DNA of 46,327 nucleotides from Geobacteraceae bacterium. GTDB taxonomy: Bacteria > Desulfobacterota > Desulfuromonadia > Geobacterales > Geobacteraceae. Positions 1 through 8,267 of this stretch are shown here, piece after piece. Each line of letters begins with the position of its first letter. Within the stretch, counting starts at the first letter, position 1. Under the pieces are notes generated by a model. That model was given only the letters and a program-made list of their open reading frames with translations, was not told the DNA's origin and ran no database searches. The stretch spans positions 1 through 46,327 of the forward strand of contig JARKPN010000054.1 in the NCBI GenBank assembly GCA_029975275.1, read 5' to 3'. Made by a program: the position numbers and the translations under genes.

Positions 1-132
1 CCGTTCCCCCTCTTCGTGGATGCGCAGCATCAGAAACTGCCCTGCCATACACTTCCGCGCCACTAACGGCGCTTCCACCCGCATCTGCCACGTCCGCTCT
101 ATCAACTTCCGCTTCTCTACTATCCTGTGCAT
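1..132 (-). CDS. Ferredoxin:NADP+ oxidoreductase / sulfide dehydrogenase-like FAD/NAD-binding subunit (N-terminal fragment)
   Basis: Reading the minus strand from the ATG at 132, 44 codons stay open to the window edge. They begin MHRIVEKRKLIERTW and continue with a segment containing AGQFLMLRI and ending EEGER. This matches the N-terminus of the SudB/NfnA-type subunit (the small FAD and 2Fe-2S subunit of NADH-dependent ferredoxin:NADP oxidoreductase, also annotated sulfide/dihydroorotate dehydrogenase-like). In that family a short beta strand precedes a PGQF-type flavin-binding turn. A GAGG ribosome site lies about eight bases upstream of the ATG, which supports the start. The rest of the gene, and probably its glutamate-synthase-like partner, lies outside the window. 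The cytosolic NADPH/NADH/ferredoxin balancing role is family knowledge. The identification rests on a short stretch and is likely but not certain. Confidence 0.72.
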   Translation of the reverse strand, partial: MHRIVEKRKLIERTWQMRVEAPLVARKCMAGQFLMLRIHEEGER

Positions 133-215
133 CGAAACCTCATCACCGCCTGTTGCGGTAATCCGTCCTTCGCTCAATATGAGCCTGTGTAATCTTTTTA
201 CCCACCCGATAATGG

Positions 216-241
216 TATGCGGCATGGTAGTGCCACGCATA
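216..241. repeat. Imperfect inverted repeat, candidate operator or hairpin
   Basis: The left arm TATGCGGCA and the right arm TGCCACGCATA are complementary apart from a two-base bulge, with a six-base centre. The repeat lies about 85 bases upstream of the flavoprotein start at 132, inside its leader on the minus strand. That would suit a regulator site or a leader hairpin. There is no U-run, so it is not an intrinsic terminator. Confidence 0.4.
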
Positions 242-275
242 TAAACCGATATTTTTTTCAAAGGCAAAAAAATTT

Positions 276-378
276 TTTCGAAGGCCATTTGCATTACCTA
301 TTGAGTGCTCTATTAATATATAAAAGTATATTTTGAGTACCCATAATACAGTATCCAAAACCTGGGTTGCCTTCGAAA
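276..378. repeat. Widely spaced inverted repeat TTTCGAAGGC
   Basis: The ten-base word TTTCGAAGGC at 276-285 recurs inverted at 369-378, with about 83 bases of AT-rich sequence between. The arms flank the most AT-rich part of the intergenic region. They could be paired operator sites or the remains of a small mobile repeat. Function is unknown. Confidence 0.35.
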
Positions 379-464
379 TGGCGAAACAGCAACACCCACT
401 CACCACAGGCAACCGACAACATTGACTGGCCGATTAAACAACGGGGCTTTCTCACAATATCATG

Positions 465-493
465 TTGACATTAAACACATGTCGGAGTATCTT
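465..493 (+). promoter_or_regulatory. Candidate sigma-70 promoter for the gene at 691
   Basis: A perfect -35 box TTGACA (465-470) is followed after exactly 17 bases by TATCTT (488-493), four of six matches to the -10 consensus. Transcription would start near 500, giving a leader of about 190 bases before the ATG at 691. Confidence 0.45.
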
Positions 494-690
494 TCTGCAT
501 CATTTGCCTGCACAATAGAGATAAATGTTATAAGTGAAAGCAGACCCCGCCGGATCCACATGGTCCGCGTGACCGTCGGGCTCCGGCATGGACTGCAGGG
601 TCAAGTGATACCATGAGGCGTAGTTGAGGAGACGTGGGCAGGATCAGCAAGCGCCGTCGAAGGTGCTTCCCCAAGGCAAGGAGATGCAAC

Positions 691-1083
691 ATGACGGAAT
701 ACAGTGTCGCAAGCCCCTTTTACTCCAGTACCCACAGCTTTAACCGGTTTCAGGCCGAAATGCCCTACGCGGACGATACGCGCAGCAACCCGTTCCTGGG
801 AGCCTGCCGGGCGGTGCGCACCTCGATAGAGCAGTTCGAGGCGGCGCTGGACGGAGATCACGAGGTAGCAATCCACCTCGCTTCCTTCGGTACATCGGCC
901 GAGTTTCACGCAACGCACGTCTGCTTTTCGCCGTCAAACGTCATCACCTTCCTCGGCCAGACCAGCAGCGGCGAAAAAGTACAGTTCGTCCAGCACGTCT
1001 CGCAGGTAAGCCTGCTGCTGAAGTCCGTCAGGAAGCTGCACGAGACGGCAACGCGCCTCAAGTTCCAGCACGCCGCTTCATAA
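691..1083 (+). CDS. Conserved small protein of unknown function (DUF6173-like)
   Basis: The 130-residue product begins MTEYSVASPFYSS. The ATG at 691 has an AAGGAG ribosome site seven bases upstream, which decides the start over upstream in-frame codons. No signal peptide or membrane segment is visible. A central NPFLGACRAV helix leads into DGDHEVAIHLASFG and then FVQHVSQVSLLL. From memory this pattern (an acidic DHEV strand, an ASFG turn, then QHVSQLSFLL) resembles DUF6173, a family of similar length with no assigned role. It stands alone, with a long leader upstream and a separate candidate promoter before the next gene. No function is proposed. Confidence 0.7.
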   Translation: MTEYSVASPFYSSTHSFNRFQAEMPYADDTRSNPFLGACRAVRTSIEQFEAALDGDHEVAIHLASFGTSAEFHATHVCFSPSNVITFLGQTSSGEKVQFVQHVSQVSLLLKSVRKLHETATRLKFQHAAS

Positions 1084-1251
1084 CCAGGCGTCCCGGCCGC
1101 TTGCCGCCCCGGCTGCACCTGTACCTGGGAGCCTCCGTGGCAGGGTGGCGCTCCTGCGTCCATAAAGGTGCGCGAGCGGCGCGGAAACCTGCTGCCGGAA
1201 GGCGCCGGCAAACGGAACCATCCCACACCCCACGGCCGGCCGTGCCGCTGC

Positions 1252-1280
1252 TTGACTTCTCACCTTCTCTTCCTTAAGAT
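1252..1280 (+). promoter_or_regulatory. Candidate sigma-70 promoter for the GAF/AAA+ regulator
   Basis: TTGACT (1252-1257), a 17-base spacer and TAAGAT (1275-1280) lie about 37 bases upstream of the ATG at 1317. The match is good at -35 and moderate at -10. Confidence 0.4.
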
Positions 1281-1316
1281 CCATCTGCAGTGTAAAGCGA
1301 TTACTCAGGGGACCCC

Positions 1317-4127
1317 ATGAAACCAGCCAATGCTCACCTGCTCCAGCTCCAGGAAAAGATAGCAGCCTACGGCAAGGAGAATCTTGAAGAGATCCTGTTC
1401 GCCGCATCCGAAGGGATACGGTTGCTTTCGGGTCGGGATCGGGTGAGGATCTACCTTGAGGATCTGACGGGAGGGGTGCTCTCCTGCGTGCACGTCTACG
1501 GCCCGTTCGCGGAAGAGATACGGAGCACGAATTTTCCGATCGTCTCCCGGGTGGCGGTGGTCTCGACGGTCTTCGCCACCCAGACCCCTACGGTACTTTC
1601 GGACGCCATGACCCGCGGGCTCCCCCTGGACATACGCATCGCCAAAACCTGCTCCATTGCCATGAGCCGGGTCTTTCCCCTGGTCAACCAGCGCAGATCC
1701 ATCGGTGTCGTGTGCGTCGACTACGACAAACCGGAAGCCCTTGACGAAGAGTCCGGCGTAAAGGCCATGACGGAGTTCCTGTACTCCATCGCAGACAGCC
1801 TGGATCAGGCCCACAAATACAACCAGCAGATACTCCTGACACGCCGGGTCGAGGAGTACAAGAAACGGGAGGCAGCGGCGCTCATGGTGAAGTCCGCCGC
1901 CCTGCTCATCGACCGGATCTCCCTGGCGTCGGTGCTGGTACCGACCATCGGAAACCACGGTAAAATCAAGATGGAGGTCCTCTCCAGCTATTCGGCCGAC
2001 CCGAGACTCAAGGCCCTCTACGATGATCTCGGCTCCATCAGGCTGGGCAGGGGGCGGTCCCTGGTGGCGAAATTCGTGGGTGACGACGGCCGCATCGACG
2101 ACGACCAGCTGCTGAAACCGGTCTTCATCCCCGATCTTACCCAGCAGGTGCTCCAGAAACGGGCGTTGACGGAAAAAATGTTCCTTCGCTCGCTCTACAT
2201 GGTCCCCCGCTATGAACCGGCCACCCGCAAGGTTATCTGTCTGGTAAATTACTATTCGCGGGAAAATTACCAGTTCTCCGAATTCGAGGCCGGGATACTC
2301 CAGACCCACGCGGAAATGGTTGAACGGGTCATACGCGAGATAGGAGACGAACACCTCGAGGTCAGGGTGCTGGCGGAGATTACCGATCTGCTTCGCGAGC
2401 GCAACGAAAAGCTGCAACCGTTCCTCGACAAGGTACTCTCCAAGGCAACCAAGCTGATCGGGGCCGACACCGGCAGTATCGCCATGTTTCAGGAGCGGGA
2501 GGGAGAGAAGTGGCTGGTTGTGGAAAACGATGACGGCACGATTCTCGGCGCGAAAAACAAGGAATGGCTGAAGAAGAAGATCCCCCCCTTCCGCATCGGC
2601 GGGCACGAGCTGCCGCGGGAGGAGCGCAGCCTGACCGGTTACGTGGCCTGGTCGAAGCAGCCGCACATCATCGCCGACGTGGAAAAGGAAACCCAGGGTG
2701 AGGGATTCCACTTTCCCACCAGCGACCTGTTCAAGAGCGAGATCGCCATGCCCATCATATGCGACGATGTGCTGCTCGGGGTAATCTGCCTCAACTCTCT
2801 GAAGCCGGGCTATTTTACCGAGGAGCACAAACGTATTCTGCAAATCGTCGAAAGCCTGACCTCGCGCCACATCTCCGATATCCAGAGGATCGAGACCCTT
2901 CAGAGTCAGGTCGCCAGGCTGACCAGCGACGTGGCGTACAAGGATCCCCAGATATCCTCGTACCGGCTCGGCAACATCATAGGCAACAGCCGCACCTCCC
3001 AGGAGGTCGTCGGCTTCATCAACAAGGTTTCCGTTCCCCTGTTCAACCGCATCGTGTTCTGGAACACGAACGTCCTCCAGGAGGCTACCCTCGGGCTCCC
3101 CTCTATCCTGGTGCTCGGGCAGACCGGGTCGGGTAAAGAGTTTTTCTTCAACAACCTCTACAACAAGTTGAACGAGATGTACCGGGAGCAGGTGCCGTCG
3201 GCAGGCGAGCTCCCGGTCAAGAAGACCAACATCGCGGCCTACAGCGGAGAACTCACCTACTCGGAGCTGTTCGGACACAAGAAAGGAGCATTCACCGGGG
3301 CTTACAGCGACCGCAAGGGGATTCTGGAAGAGGCGCAGGGAGGGATTGTATTTCTTGACGAAATCGGCGACGCGGACCCGAAGACCCAGGTGCAGCTGCT
3401 CAGATTTCTCGACAACGGCGGGTTCGTCCGTCTCGGCGAAAACGTGGAACGCTACGGCAGGGTCCTGGTCGTGGCCGCAACCAACAAAAATCTCCAGGAG
3501 GAGATCAAGGCCGGCCGCTTCCGCGAGGACCTCTATCACCGGCTCTCGGAGCTGTCCTTACGCATTCCCGCCCTCAGGGAGCGCAGAGAAGACATCATCG
3601 ATCTTGCGACCCATTTCCTCGGCAAGCTCTACAAGACCTACCGCGGCAAGGACGACCCCCAGGACGAGCACCCCGTACTGACCGACGGCGCCAAGAAAGC
3701 GCTGGTCAACCACCACTACGAAGGGAATATCCGCGAGCTGCGGAGCATCCTCGTGCGGGCGATTTTCTTCCGCACCGGCACCGCCATCACCGAAGACGAT
3801 ATCCATCGTGCCATCAATAACGGGCTCCGGGACAAGCAGGAGAACGTGCAGTCCAGGCTGCAGGATCAGCTCGCGGAAGAGATACTGACGGAGATAGCGG
3901 GGGGGAAGGACTTCTGGCAGGCAGTCTACGAGCCCTACACCAAGAACCGTATCCCCCGGGACGTGGTCGGGCTGGTTATCGAACGCTCGAGGCTGGCCGC
4001 GGGCCGCACCATGCCCCAGATCGCCCGGCACCTGAAGGCGACGAACGGCGACATCCAGGGCGACAGCGCGGAACGAAAAAAATTCTTCAAATTCAAGAAC
4101 TTTCTCTACAAGACGATCCGGATCTGA
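1317..4127 (+). CDS. Sigma-54-dependent transcriptional activator with three GAF-like sensory regions
   Basis: This 936-residue protein is a bacterial enhancer-binding protein. Three GAF-like regions fill roughly residues 25-170, 185-345 and 365-530; the third (DTGSIAMFQ followed by AMPIICDDVLLGVICLNS) is the clearest. The AAA+ domain has a Walker A at 601-608 (GQTGSGKE), the sigma-54-contacting GAFTGA loop at 657-662, Walker B with D681/E682 (GGIVFLDE), and an arginine-rich sensor region (RFREDLYHRL). GAFTGA implies that it activates RNA polymerase-sigma-54. The region before Walker A is longer and more divergent than in NtrC. The C-terminal 85 residues do not show a textbook Fis helix-turn-helix, although MPQIARHL could be its recognition part. 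There is no receiver domain, so ligand binding by the GAF regions is the likely input. The downstream OGT-like gene is a candidate target by position only. Confidence 0.9.
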   Translation: MKPANAHLLQLQEKIAAYGKENLEEILFAASEGIRLLSGRDRVRIYLEDLTGGVLSCVHVYGPFAEEIRSTNFPIVSRVAVVSTVFATQTPTVLSDAMTRGLPLDIRIAKTCSIAMSRVFPLVNQRRSIGVVCVDYDKPEALDEESGVKAMTEFLYSIADSLDQAHKYNQQILLTRRVEEYKKREAAALMVKSAALLIDRISLASVLVPTIGNHGKIKMEVLSSYSADPRLKALYDDLGSIRLGRGRSLVAKFVGDDGRIDDDQLLKPVFIPDLTQQVLQKRALTEKMFLRSLYMVPRYEPATRKVICLVNYYSRENYQFSEFEAGILQTHAEMVERVIREIGDEHLEVRVLAEITDLLRERNEKLQPFLDKVLSKATKLIGADTGSIAMFQEREGEKWLVVENDDGTILGAKNKEWLKKKIPPFRIGGHELPREERSLTGYVAWSKQPHIIADVEKETQGEGFHFPTSDLFKSEIAMPIICDDVLLGVICLNSLKPGYFTEEHKRILQIVESLTSRHISDIQRIETLQSQVARLTSDVAYKDPQISSYRLGNIIGNSRTSQEVVGFINKVSVPLFNRIVFWNTNVLQEATLGLPSILVLGQTGSGKEFFFNNLYNKLNEMYREQVPSAGELPVKKTNIAAYSGELTYSELFGHKKGAFTGAYSDRKGILEEAQGGIVFLDEIGDADPKTQVQLLRFLDNGGFVRLGENVERYGRVLVVAATNKNLQEEIKAGRFREDLYHRLSELSLRIPALRERREDIIDLATHFLGKLYKTYRGKDDPQDEHPVLTDGAKKALVNHHYEGNIRELRSILVRAIFFRTGTAITEDDIHRAINNGLRDKQENVQSRLQDQLAEEILTEIAGGKDFWQAVYEPYTKNRIPRDVVGLVIERSRLAAGRTMPQIARHLKATNGDIQGDSAERKKFFKFKNFLYKTIRI

Positions 4128-4492
4128 TACCGCCGAAACGCACGTCGCTTGTCCCTGATCCCTGCCCGAAAACTCTGGAAAAATGTTATGAGGGCCGGAT
4201 CGGGGCTTTCACGGAGCCTCTCGTACGGCTTGAGTGCAATCAGGCGACCCACGGGAAAGCGCCTGAATCCGGCAGAGTATTTGATCCGGGCGAAGGATGG
4301 CGACCGATTACGAGGGGCTTCGGGGAAGTCCCGACCCGGCCCCTGTCGACACTTTCCGGATGGAAATCAGCTTGCGAAAACCGGCCGGATACAGTAGAAC
4401 CTGAATCCGTAGCTCCGCATGCCGGGGGGGCGGAGCGCCGGGATGCAACGTGGCCGGGATACGGAGAAATCGATATTCGGAGTGCGGTCTCA
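4128..4492. other. Intergenic region upstream of the TPR/OGT gene
   Basis: These 365 bases hold no convincing gene. The sequence is rich in short GC hairpins (for example around 4315-4345, and the G-run at 4423-4440) and may be a structured leader of the gene at 4493. I compared it by eye with the c-di-GMP-I (GEMM) pattern and found no match. No clear promoter boxes were identified. Confidence 0.5.
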
Positions 4493-7042
4493 ATGAAGGA
4501 GAGGAAGAAAAACAAATCGGGGAAGCAGGGGTCCGGGCAGACATCGTCCAGCAGCCAGGGCCGGGCCATGAGCATCGACGAGGCCATGGGGTTCGCACTC
4601 CGTCATCACCAGGCCGGCAATCTCGATCTGGCCGAAACCGTTTACCGCCAGATCCTCGGTTTCCATCCCGACCACCCGGAGTCCCTTCACCTGCTCGGGG
4701 TCATCGCCCTGCAGCGGGGCCGCCACCAGGAGGCCGTGACCATGATTGGCCGGGCGATCAAGGCAAGACCCGGCTTTGCGGACGCCCATTCCAACCTGGG
4801 AAACGCGCTCCGGGAACTGGGGAGGCTCGACGAGGCCGAACAGAGCTACCGGAAGGCCATCTCCCTGAACAGCGGCTTTGCCATGGCCCACTACAACCTG
4901 GGGAACGTCCTCATGGCAGGGAACCGGTTCGACGAGGCCGCGAAAAGCTTCACCACGGCCCTGGCATGCTCCCCCAACCTGCTGGAGGCCCGGATCAACC
5001 TGGGAAACGCGCTGCGGGAACTGGGAAGGCTGGACGAGGCGGAAGGGTGCTACCGCAAGGCCCTCGCCACCAGGCCCGATTCGGCCGTTGTCCACTTCAA
5101 CCTGGGCAACACGCTGCTTGACAAGGGGAACACCGCCGGGGCGGCCGAATGTTACCGCAAGGCCCTCTCCCGGGACCCTGGCTACACCGGCGCCAGGCTG
5201 AACCTGGGCGGCGCGCTCAGGGAACTGGGAAGACCGGACGAGGCGGCCGAATGTTACCGCAAGGCTCTTGAGGACGAGCCCGGCGACCCATCGATACTGG
5301 TGAGCCTCGGGGCGGTGCTGCGGGACCTGGGAAAGCGGGACGAAGCGGAAGGGTGCTACCGCAGGGCACTGGAGCTCTCCCCGGAGTCGGCCCTGGCCCA
5401 TTTCAATTTGGCAAACCTGCTGCGTGAGATGGGGAAGAGCGGAGAGGCGGTGGCGGGCTACCGCAGGGCCGTAGAACTGGATCCCGCCAATCCCTCCCAG
5501 TACTGCAACCTGGGGAACGCCCTGCGGGAGACGGGGAACGCGGAGGAAGCGGTCGACGCCTACCGCAAGGCTCTGGGACTGGAGCCGGAAAACGCCGATG
5601 CCCTGATCAACCTCGGCAACGCCTTCAAGGAACTGGGCCGTTACCGGGAAGCGGAAGAGTCGTACGAAAAGGCCCTGCTGGCCCGGCCCGACATGGCCGA
5701 GGCCCACTACAACCTGGGGACGGTCTTGCAGGACCAGTGCCGGATGGGGGAGGCGGTCGCCCGCTACCGCAGGGCGCTGGAGCTGAAGCCCGACCATGCG
5801 GTGGCCCACAGCAACCTGCTCATGAACCTCCAGTACGACCCGGAGGTCACCCCGGAGGAGGTCCTGGAGGAGTCCCGGGCCTGGGAGCGGCGGCAACTTG
5901 TCGGGATCCGGCTGATGTCCCCTCCGGCCAACGAACCGGACCCTGAGCGCGCGCTCCGGATAGGCTACGTATCCGGCGACCTGCGCCGCCATCCGGTCGG
6001 CTACTTCCTGGACGGGGTCCTGGACTGCCACGACCGGGAGCGGTTCCAGGTCTACTGTTACGCAAACCAGAGCTTCGGCGACGACCTGACGGAGCGGCTG
6101 CGGGGCAATGCCAATGCCGGCCACTGGCGGGAGATCTTCGGACAGAACGACGACGCGGTGGCCTGCCTGATCCGGGAAGACCGCATCGATATCCTGATCG
6201 ACCTGGCGGGCCATACCGCCAGGAACCGGCTGGCCGTGTTCGGCCGGAAGCCGGCCCCGGTCCAGGCCACCTGGGCGGGTTACGTGGGCACCACCGGCCT
6301 TTCCGCCATGGACTGCCTGATCACGGACCCGCAGGAGACGCCGGAAGGGACCGAGGGGTGGTACCTGGAGAGGCTGGTTAGGCTGCCGGACTGCTATGTC
6401 TGCTATTCGCCGCCCGGGTACGCTCCGCCGGTCGCCCCGCTTCCGGCTCTGAGGAACGGTCATATCACCTTCGGCTGCTTCAACAACCTGGCCAAGCTCA
6501 ACCCCCGCGTGACGGCCCTCTGGAGCCGCATCCTCAGGGAGGTCCCCGATGCCGGACTGCTGCTGGTCACCAAGGCCCTGGGCGACCCGGCCGTGCGCGA
6601 GCGCTGTCTGGAGGCGTTCGCCCGGGGTGGAGTGGCCGAACGGGTCTCCCTGTGCAGCATGCTCCCCCACGCGGAGCTGCTGGCCCGCTACGGTGAGGTG
6701 GACGTCGCACTGGACCCGTTCCCCTACTCCGGCGGGCTCACCACCCTGGAAGGGCTCTGGATGGGGGTCCCGGCCATCACCCTGGGAGGCGACAGGTTTG
6801 CCTCCCGCCACACCCTGAGCCACCTGACGGCCGCCGGATTGCCGGAGTTCATCGTTCCGGACGAGGACGCCTACCTGGCCCGGGCGGCTGAACTGGCCAA
6901 AGCCCCCGAGCGGCTGGCGTCGCTGCGCGCAGGTCTGCGGGAGCGGATGGCCGCATCTCCGCTGTGCGACTGCCGTCGCTTCACCCGCAACCTGGAAAAC
7001 GCCTTCCGGACCATGTGGCGGGAATGGTGCGCGGCGAGATAG
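4493..7042 (+). CDS. TPR-repeat protein with O-GlcNAc transferase (SPINDLY/OGT-like) catalytic domain
   Basis: This 849-residue protein starts with a short basic tail and then about twelve 34-residue TPR units plus a partial one (residues about 24-460). Many units carry the signature NLGNALRELGR-DEAE-YRKAL. From about residue 480 a GT41-type domain follows. IGYVSGDLRRHP places a candidate catalytic-site histidine at about H500, FGCFNNLAKLNP gives the sugar-nucleotide-contacting lysine at about K668, and LDPFPYSGGLTTLEGLWMGVP with GDRFASRHTLSHL is the donor-binding region. Family knowledge says these enzymes add GlcNAc or another sugar to Ser/Thr of proteins, with the TPR helix selecting substrates. 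The bacterial substrate here is unknown. No signal peptide is seen, so it should be cytosolic. The TPR units are also repetitive at DNA level, which makes copy-number change by recombination plausible. The stop codon is three bases from the convergent hemerythrin stop. Confidence 0.92.
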   Translation: MKERKKNKSGKQGSGQTSSSSQGRAMSIDEAMGFALRHHQAGNLDLAETVYRQILGFHPDHPESLHLLGVIALQRGRHQEAVTMIGRAIKARPGFADAHSNLGNALRELGRLDEAEQSYRKAISLNSGFAMAHYNLGNVLMAGNRFDEAAKSFTTALACSPNLLEARINLGNALRELGRLDEAEGCYRKALATRPDSAVVHFNLGNTLLDKGNTAGAAECYRKALSRDPGYTGARLNLGGALRELGRPDEAAECYRKALEDEPGDPSILVSLGAVLRDLGKRDEAEGCYRRALELSPESALAHFNLANLLREMGKSGEAVAGYRRAVELDPANPSQYCNLGNALRETGNAEEAVDAYRKALGLEPENADALINLGNAFKELGRYREAEESYEKALLARPDMAEAHYNLGTVLQDQCRMGEAVARYRRALELKPDHAVAHSNLLMNLQYDPEVTPEEVLEESRAWERRQLVGIRLMSPPANEPDPERALRIGYVSGDLRRHPVGYFLDGVLDCHDRERFQVYCYANQSFGDDLTERLRGNANAGHWREIFGQNDDAVACLIREDRIDILIDLAGHTARNRLAVFGRKPAPVQATWAGYVGTTGLSAMDCLITDPQETPEGTEGWYLERLVRLPDCYVCYSPPGYAPPVAPLPALRNGHITFGCFNNLAKLNPRVTALWSRILREVPDAGLLLVTKALGDPAVRERCLEAFARGGVAERVSLCSMLPHAELLARYGEVDVALDPFPYSGGLTTLEGLWMGVPAITLGGDRFASRHTLSHLTAAGLPEFIVPDEDAYLARAAELAKAPERLASLRAGLRERMAASPLCDCRRFTRNLENAFRTMWREWCAAR

Positions 7043-7045
7043 CTA

Positions 7046-7453
7046 CTATTTAATCCCTTTCCCGTTCAGGAACGGCCCATACTCCCGGTCCACCCCCTGT
7101 ATGTGCCCGGTCAGCCAGTCCTTGAGAAAATTCATCACCGTCTGGCTGAGCGGCACGCTTCCCTCCAGGTACCCCTTCTGAAAATCCAGCACGGTCATGG
7201 TGAGATGGTTGTGCTCCCGCTTGTGCTTCTCGTAGAGGGGGTAGCCGTGGGCCTTCATGAGCCGCTCCTCGGCCGCGAAGTGAGCCCTGGTGTAACTGAT
7301 GAGACCGTTCAGCACCGAGCCGATCACCTGCTTTCCCTGACCCTCCTTCATGGCGTCATGCAGCTTATTGATCAGGTTGACCAATTCCTGGTGCTCCCTG
7401 TCAAACTGGCTTACCTTCACGCTCAATCCCTCGTTCCACGTCAAAAGCGCCAT
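7046..7453 (-). CDS. Bacteriohemerythrin
   Basis: The 135-residue single-domain product carries the full set of di-iron ligands at the standard positions: H21, H58, E62 (HFAAE), H77, H81 (HKREH), H117 and D122 (HIQGVD). It should bind O2 reversibly at a di-iron centre in the cytosol, for oxygen scavenging, sensing or delivery. Length is typical for bacteriohemerythrin. The start at 7453 follows a GGCAGGAGAGG ribosome site. It lies downstream of gspB on the same strand (gap 97 bases) and may be a separate unit. Its stop nearly abuts the convergent OGT-like gene. Confidence 0.93.
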   Translation of the reverse strand: MALLTWNEGLSVKVSQFDREHQELVNLINKLHDAMKEGQGKQVIGSVLNGLISYTRAHFAAEERLMKAHGYPLYEKHKREHNHLTMTVLDFQKGYLEGSVPLSQTVMNFLKDWLTGHIQGVDREYGPFLNGKGIK

Positions 7454-7550
7454 GACCTCTCTCCTGCCGGTGTGATGGATTCAATACCCTTTTCGTTTCG
7501 GCGCGGCAGGGGGATAACTTGAGGGAAAAAGGGGATACGAAGCTTGACGG

Positions 7551-8267
7551 TCACGGTCCGCCGGACCCTTCGCCCAGCGGAACCTCGAAGGTCCTGTTAC
7601 GGAAGGAAAAGCTCACCCGGTCCCGTGATATCTTTTCAACCCGTGCGCCATCGACCGTCGAGCCCTCGGTGACCGACTGGCCGTTGACCACGGCAAAATG
7701 AACCTGGCCGTCGCCCTGCCAGGCGATCCCGGTCACGTTCAGCCTGGGAGGAGAGGAAGCCGTAGCGGGACGGGCGGGCGCGGGCTCAGCCGGGCGCGGG
7801 GCGGCTGTCTGCCGCGGTGCCCTGCGCGGCTCCGCCCGGAGGGGAACCGCCGCGGCGTCGGGATCCTCCCCGTCCAGAGCGGGGACCTCCCGCACCTCCC
7901 GGGGAGGCGCCAGAGAGACCACGGCAGGCCGCGGCCCGGCCGGCGCGGACGGTTGGACAACCGTCTCGCGCGGAGCCTCCGGAGCAGGAGGCGTCACTGG
8001 AGTGGAAAGCCGCGCTGCGTCCGGGCGGCCGTCGACTTCAACGATCGGGGATGCGGGTTGCCGCCGGCCACTTCCCCGTTCCGTCAGCCAGTAGGTGGAC
8101 ACGCCCGACACCAGGGCCACTGCCGCGAGCGCGGCCATGGTCGGCCAGCGGCGCTTCTCCACCGGCAGGCCGGGTCCGCCGCCGACCCATTCCATGTCGT
8201 GGGCCAGGTCCCTGCGGACCGCCTTCTGCTCCTCCAGCCTCTTCAACGCCTTCAGTATGGAGCTCAT
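7551..8267 (-). CDS. gspB: Type II secretion accessory protein GspB/ExeB-like
   Basis: The 238-residue protein opens with MSSILKALKRLEEQKA, the hallmark cytosolic N-terminus of GspB. One membrane helix follows (about residues 45-65, PTMAALAAVALVSGVSTYW), then a long proline/alanine-rich periplasmic linker. The C-terminal GspB domain (about 170-235) includes NVTGIAWQGDGQVHFAVVNG. In other bacteria GspA and GspB form a complex that helps insert the GspD secretin through peptidoglycan. The ATG overlaps the stop of the upstream gspA gene by four bases (8264-8267), consistent with translational coupling. The rest of the secretion system is not in this window. Confidence 0.88.
   Translation of the reverse strand: MSSILKALKRLEEQKAVRRDLAHDMEWVGGGPGLPVEKRRWPTMAALAAVALVSGVSTYWLTERGSGRRQPASPIVEVDGRPDAARLSTPVTPPAPEAPRETVVQPSAPAGPRPAVVSLAPPREVREVPALDGEDPDAAAVPLRAEPRRAPRQTAAPRPAEPAPARPATASSPPRLNVTGIAWQGDGQVHFAVVNGQSVTEGSTVDGARVEKISRDRVSFSFRNRTFEVPLGEGSGGP

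Larger units (their letters stand above)
133..690. other. AT-rich intergenic region between divergent genes
   Basis: About 560 bases separate the divergent flavoprotein subunit and the small plus-strand gene at 691. The stretch from about 190 to 540 is strikingly AT-rich (runs of A and T near 250-280, TA-rich at 310-350) compared with the GC-rich genes around it. It holds two inverted repeats and one good sigma-70-like promoter, listed separately. I find no protein with family resemblance in any frame. Confidence 0.6.

Noticed and set aside
223-240. Sigma-54 -24/-12 promoter on the minus strand (TGGCAC near 234)
   Set aside because: The GG and GC dinucleotides are one base too close, and the -12 element is TGCC, not TTGC.
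1305-3539. A long minus-strand open frame (about 740 codons) opposite the sigma-54 activator
   Set aside because: It is antisense to a protein with clear AAA+ motifs, shows no family resemblance and has biased low-information composition typical of GC-rich shadow frames.
4128-4492. c-di-GMP-I riboswitch upstream of the TPR/OGT gene
   Set aside because: The region is hairpin-rich, but the conserved GEMM blocks (GGGCAAACC-like and ACGCAAAGCC) are not present in either orientation.
4490-6823. A 777-codon minus-strand frame opposite the TPR/OGT gene
   Set aside because: Its repetitiveness mirrors the TPR DNA repeats on the other strand; no recognisable domain.
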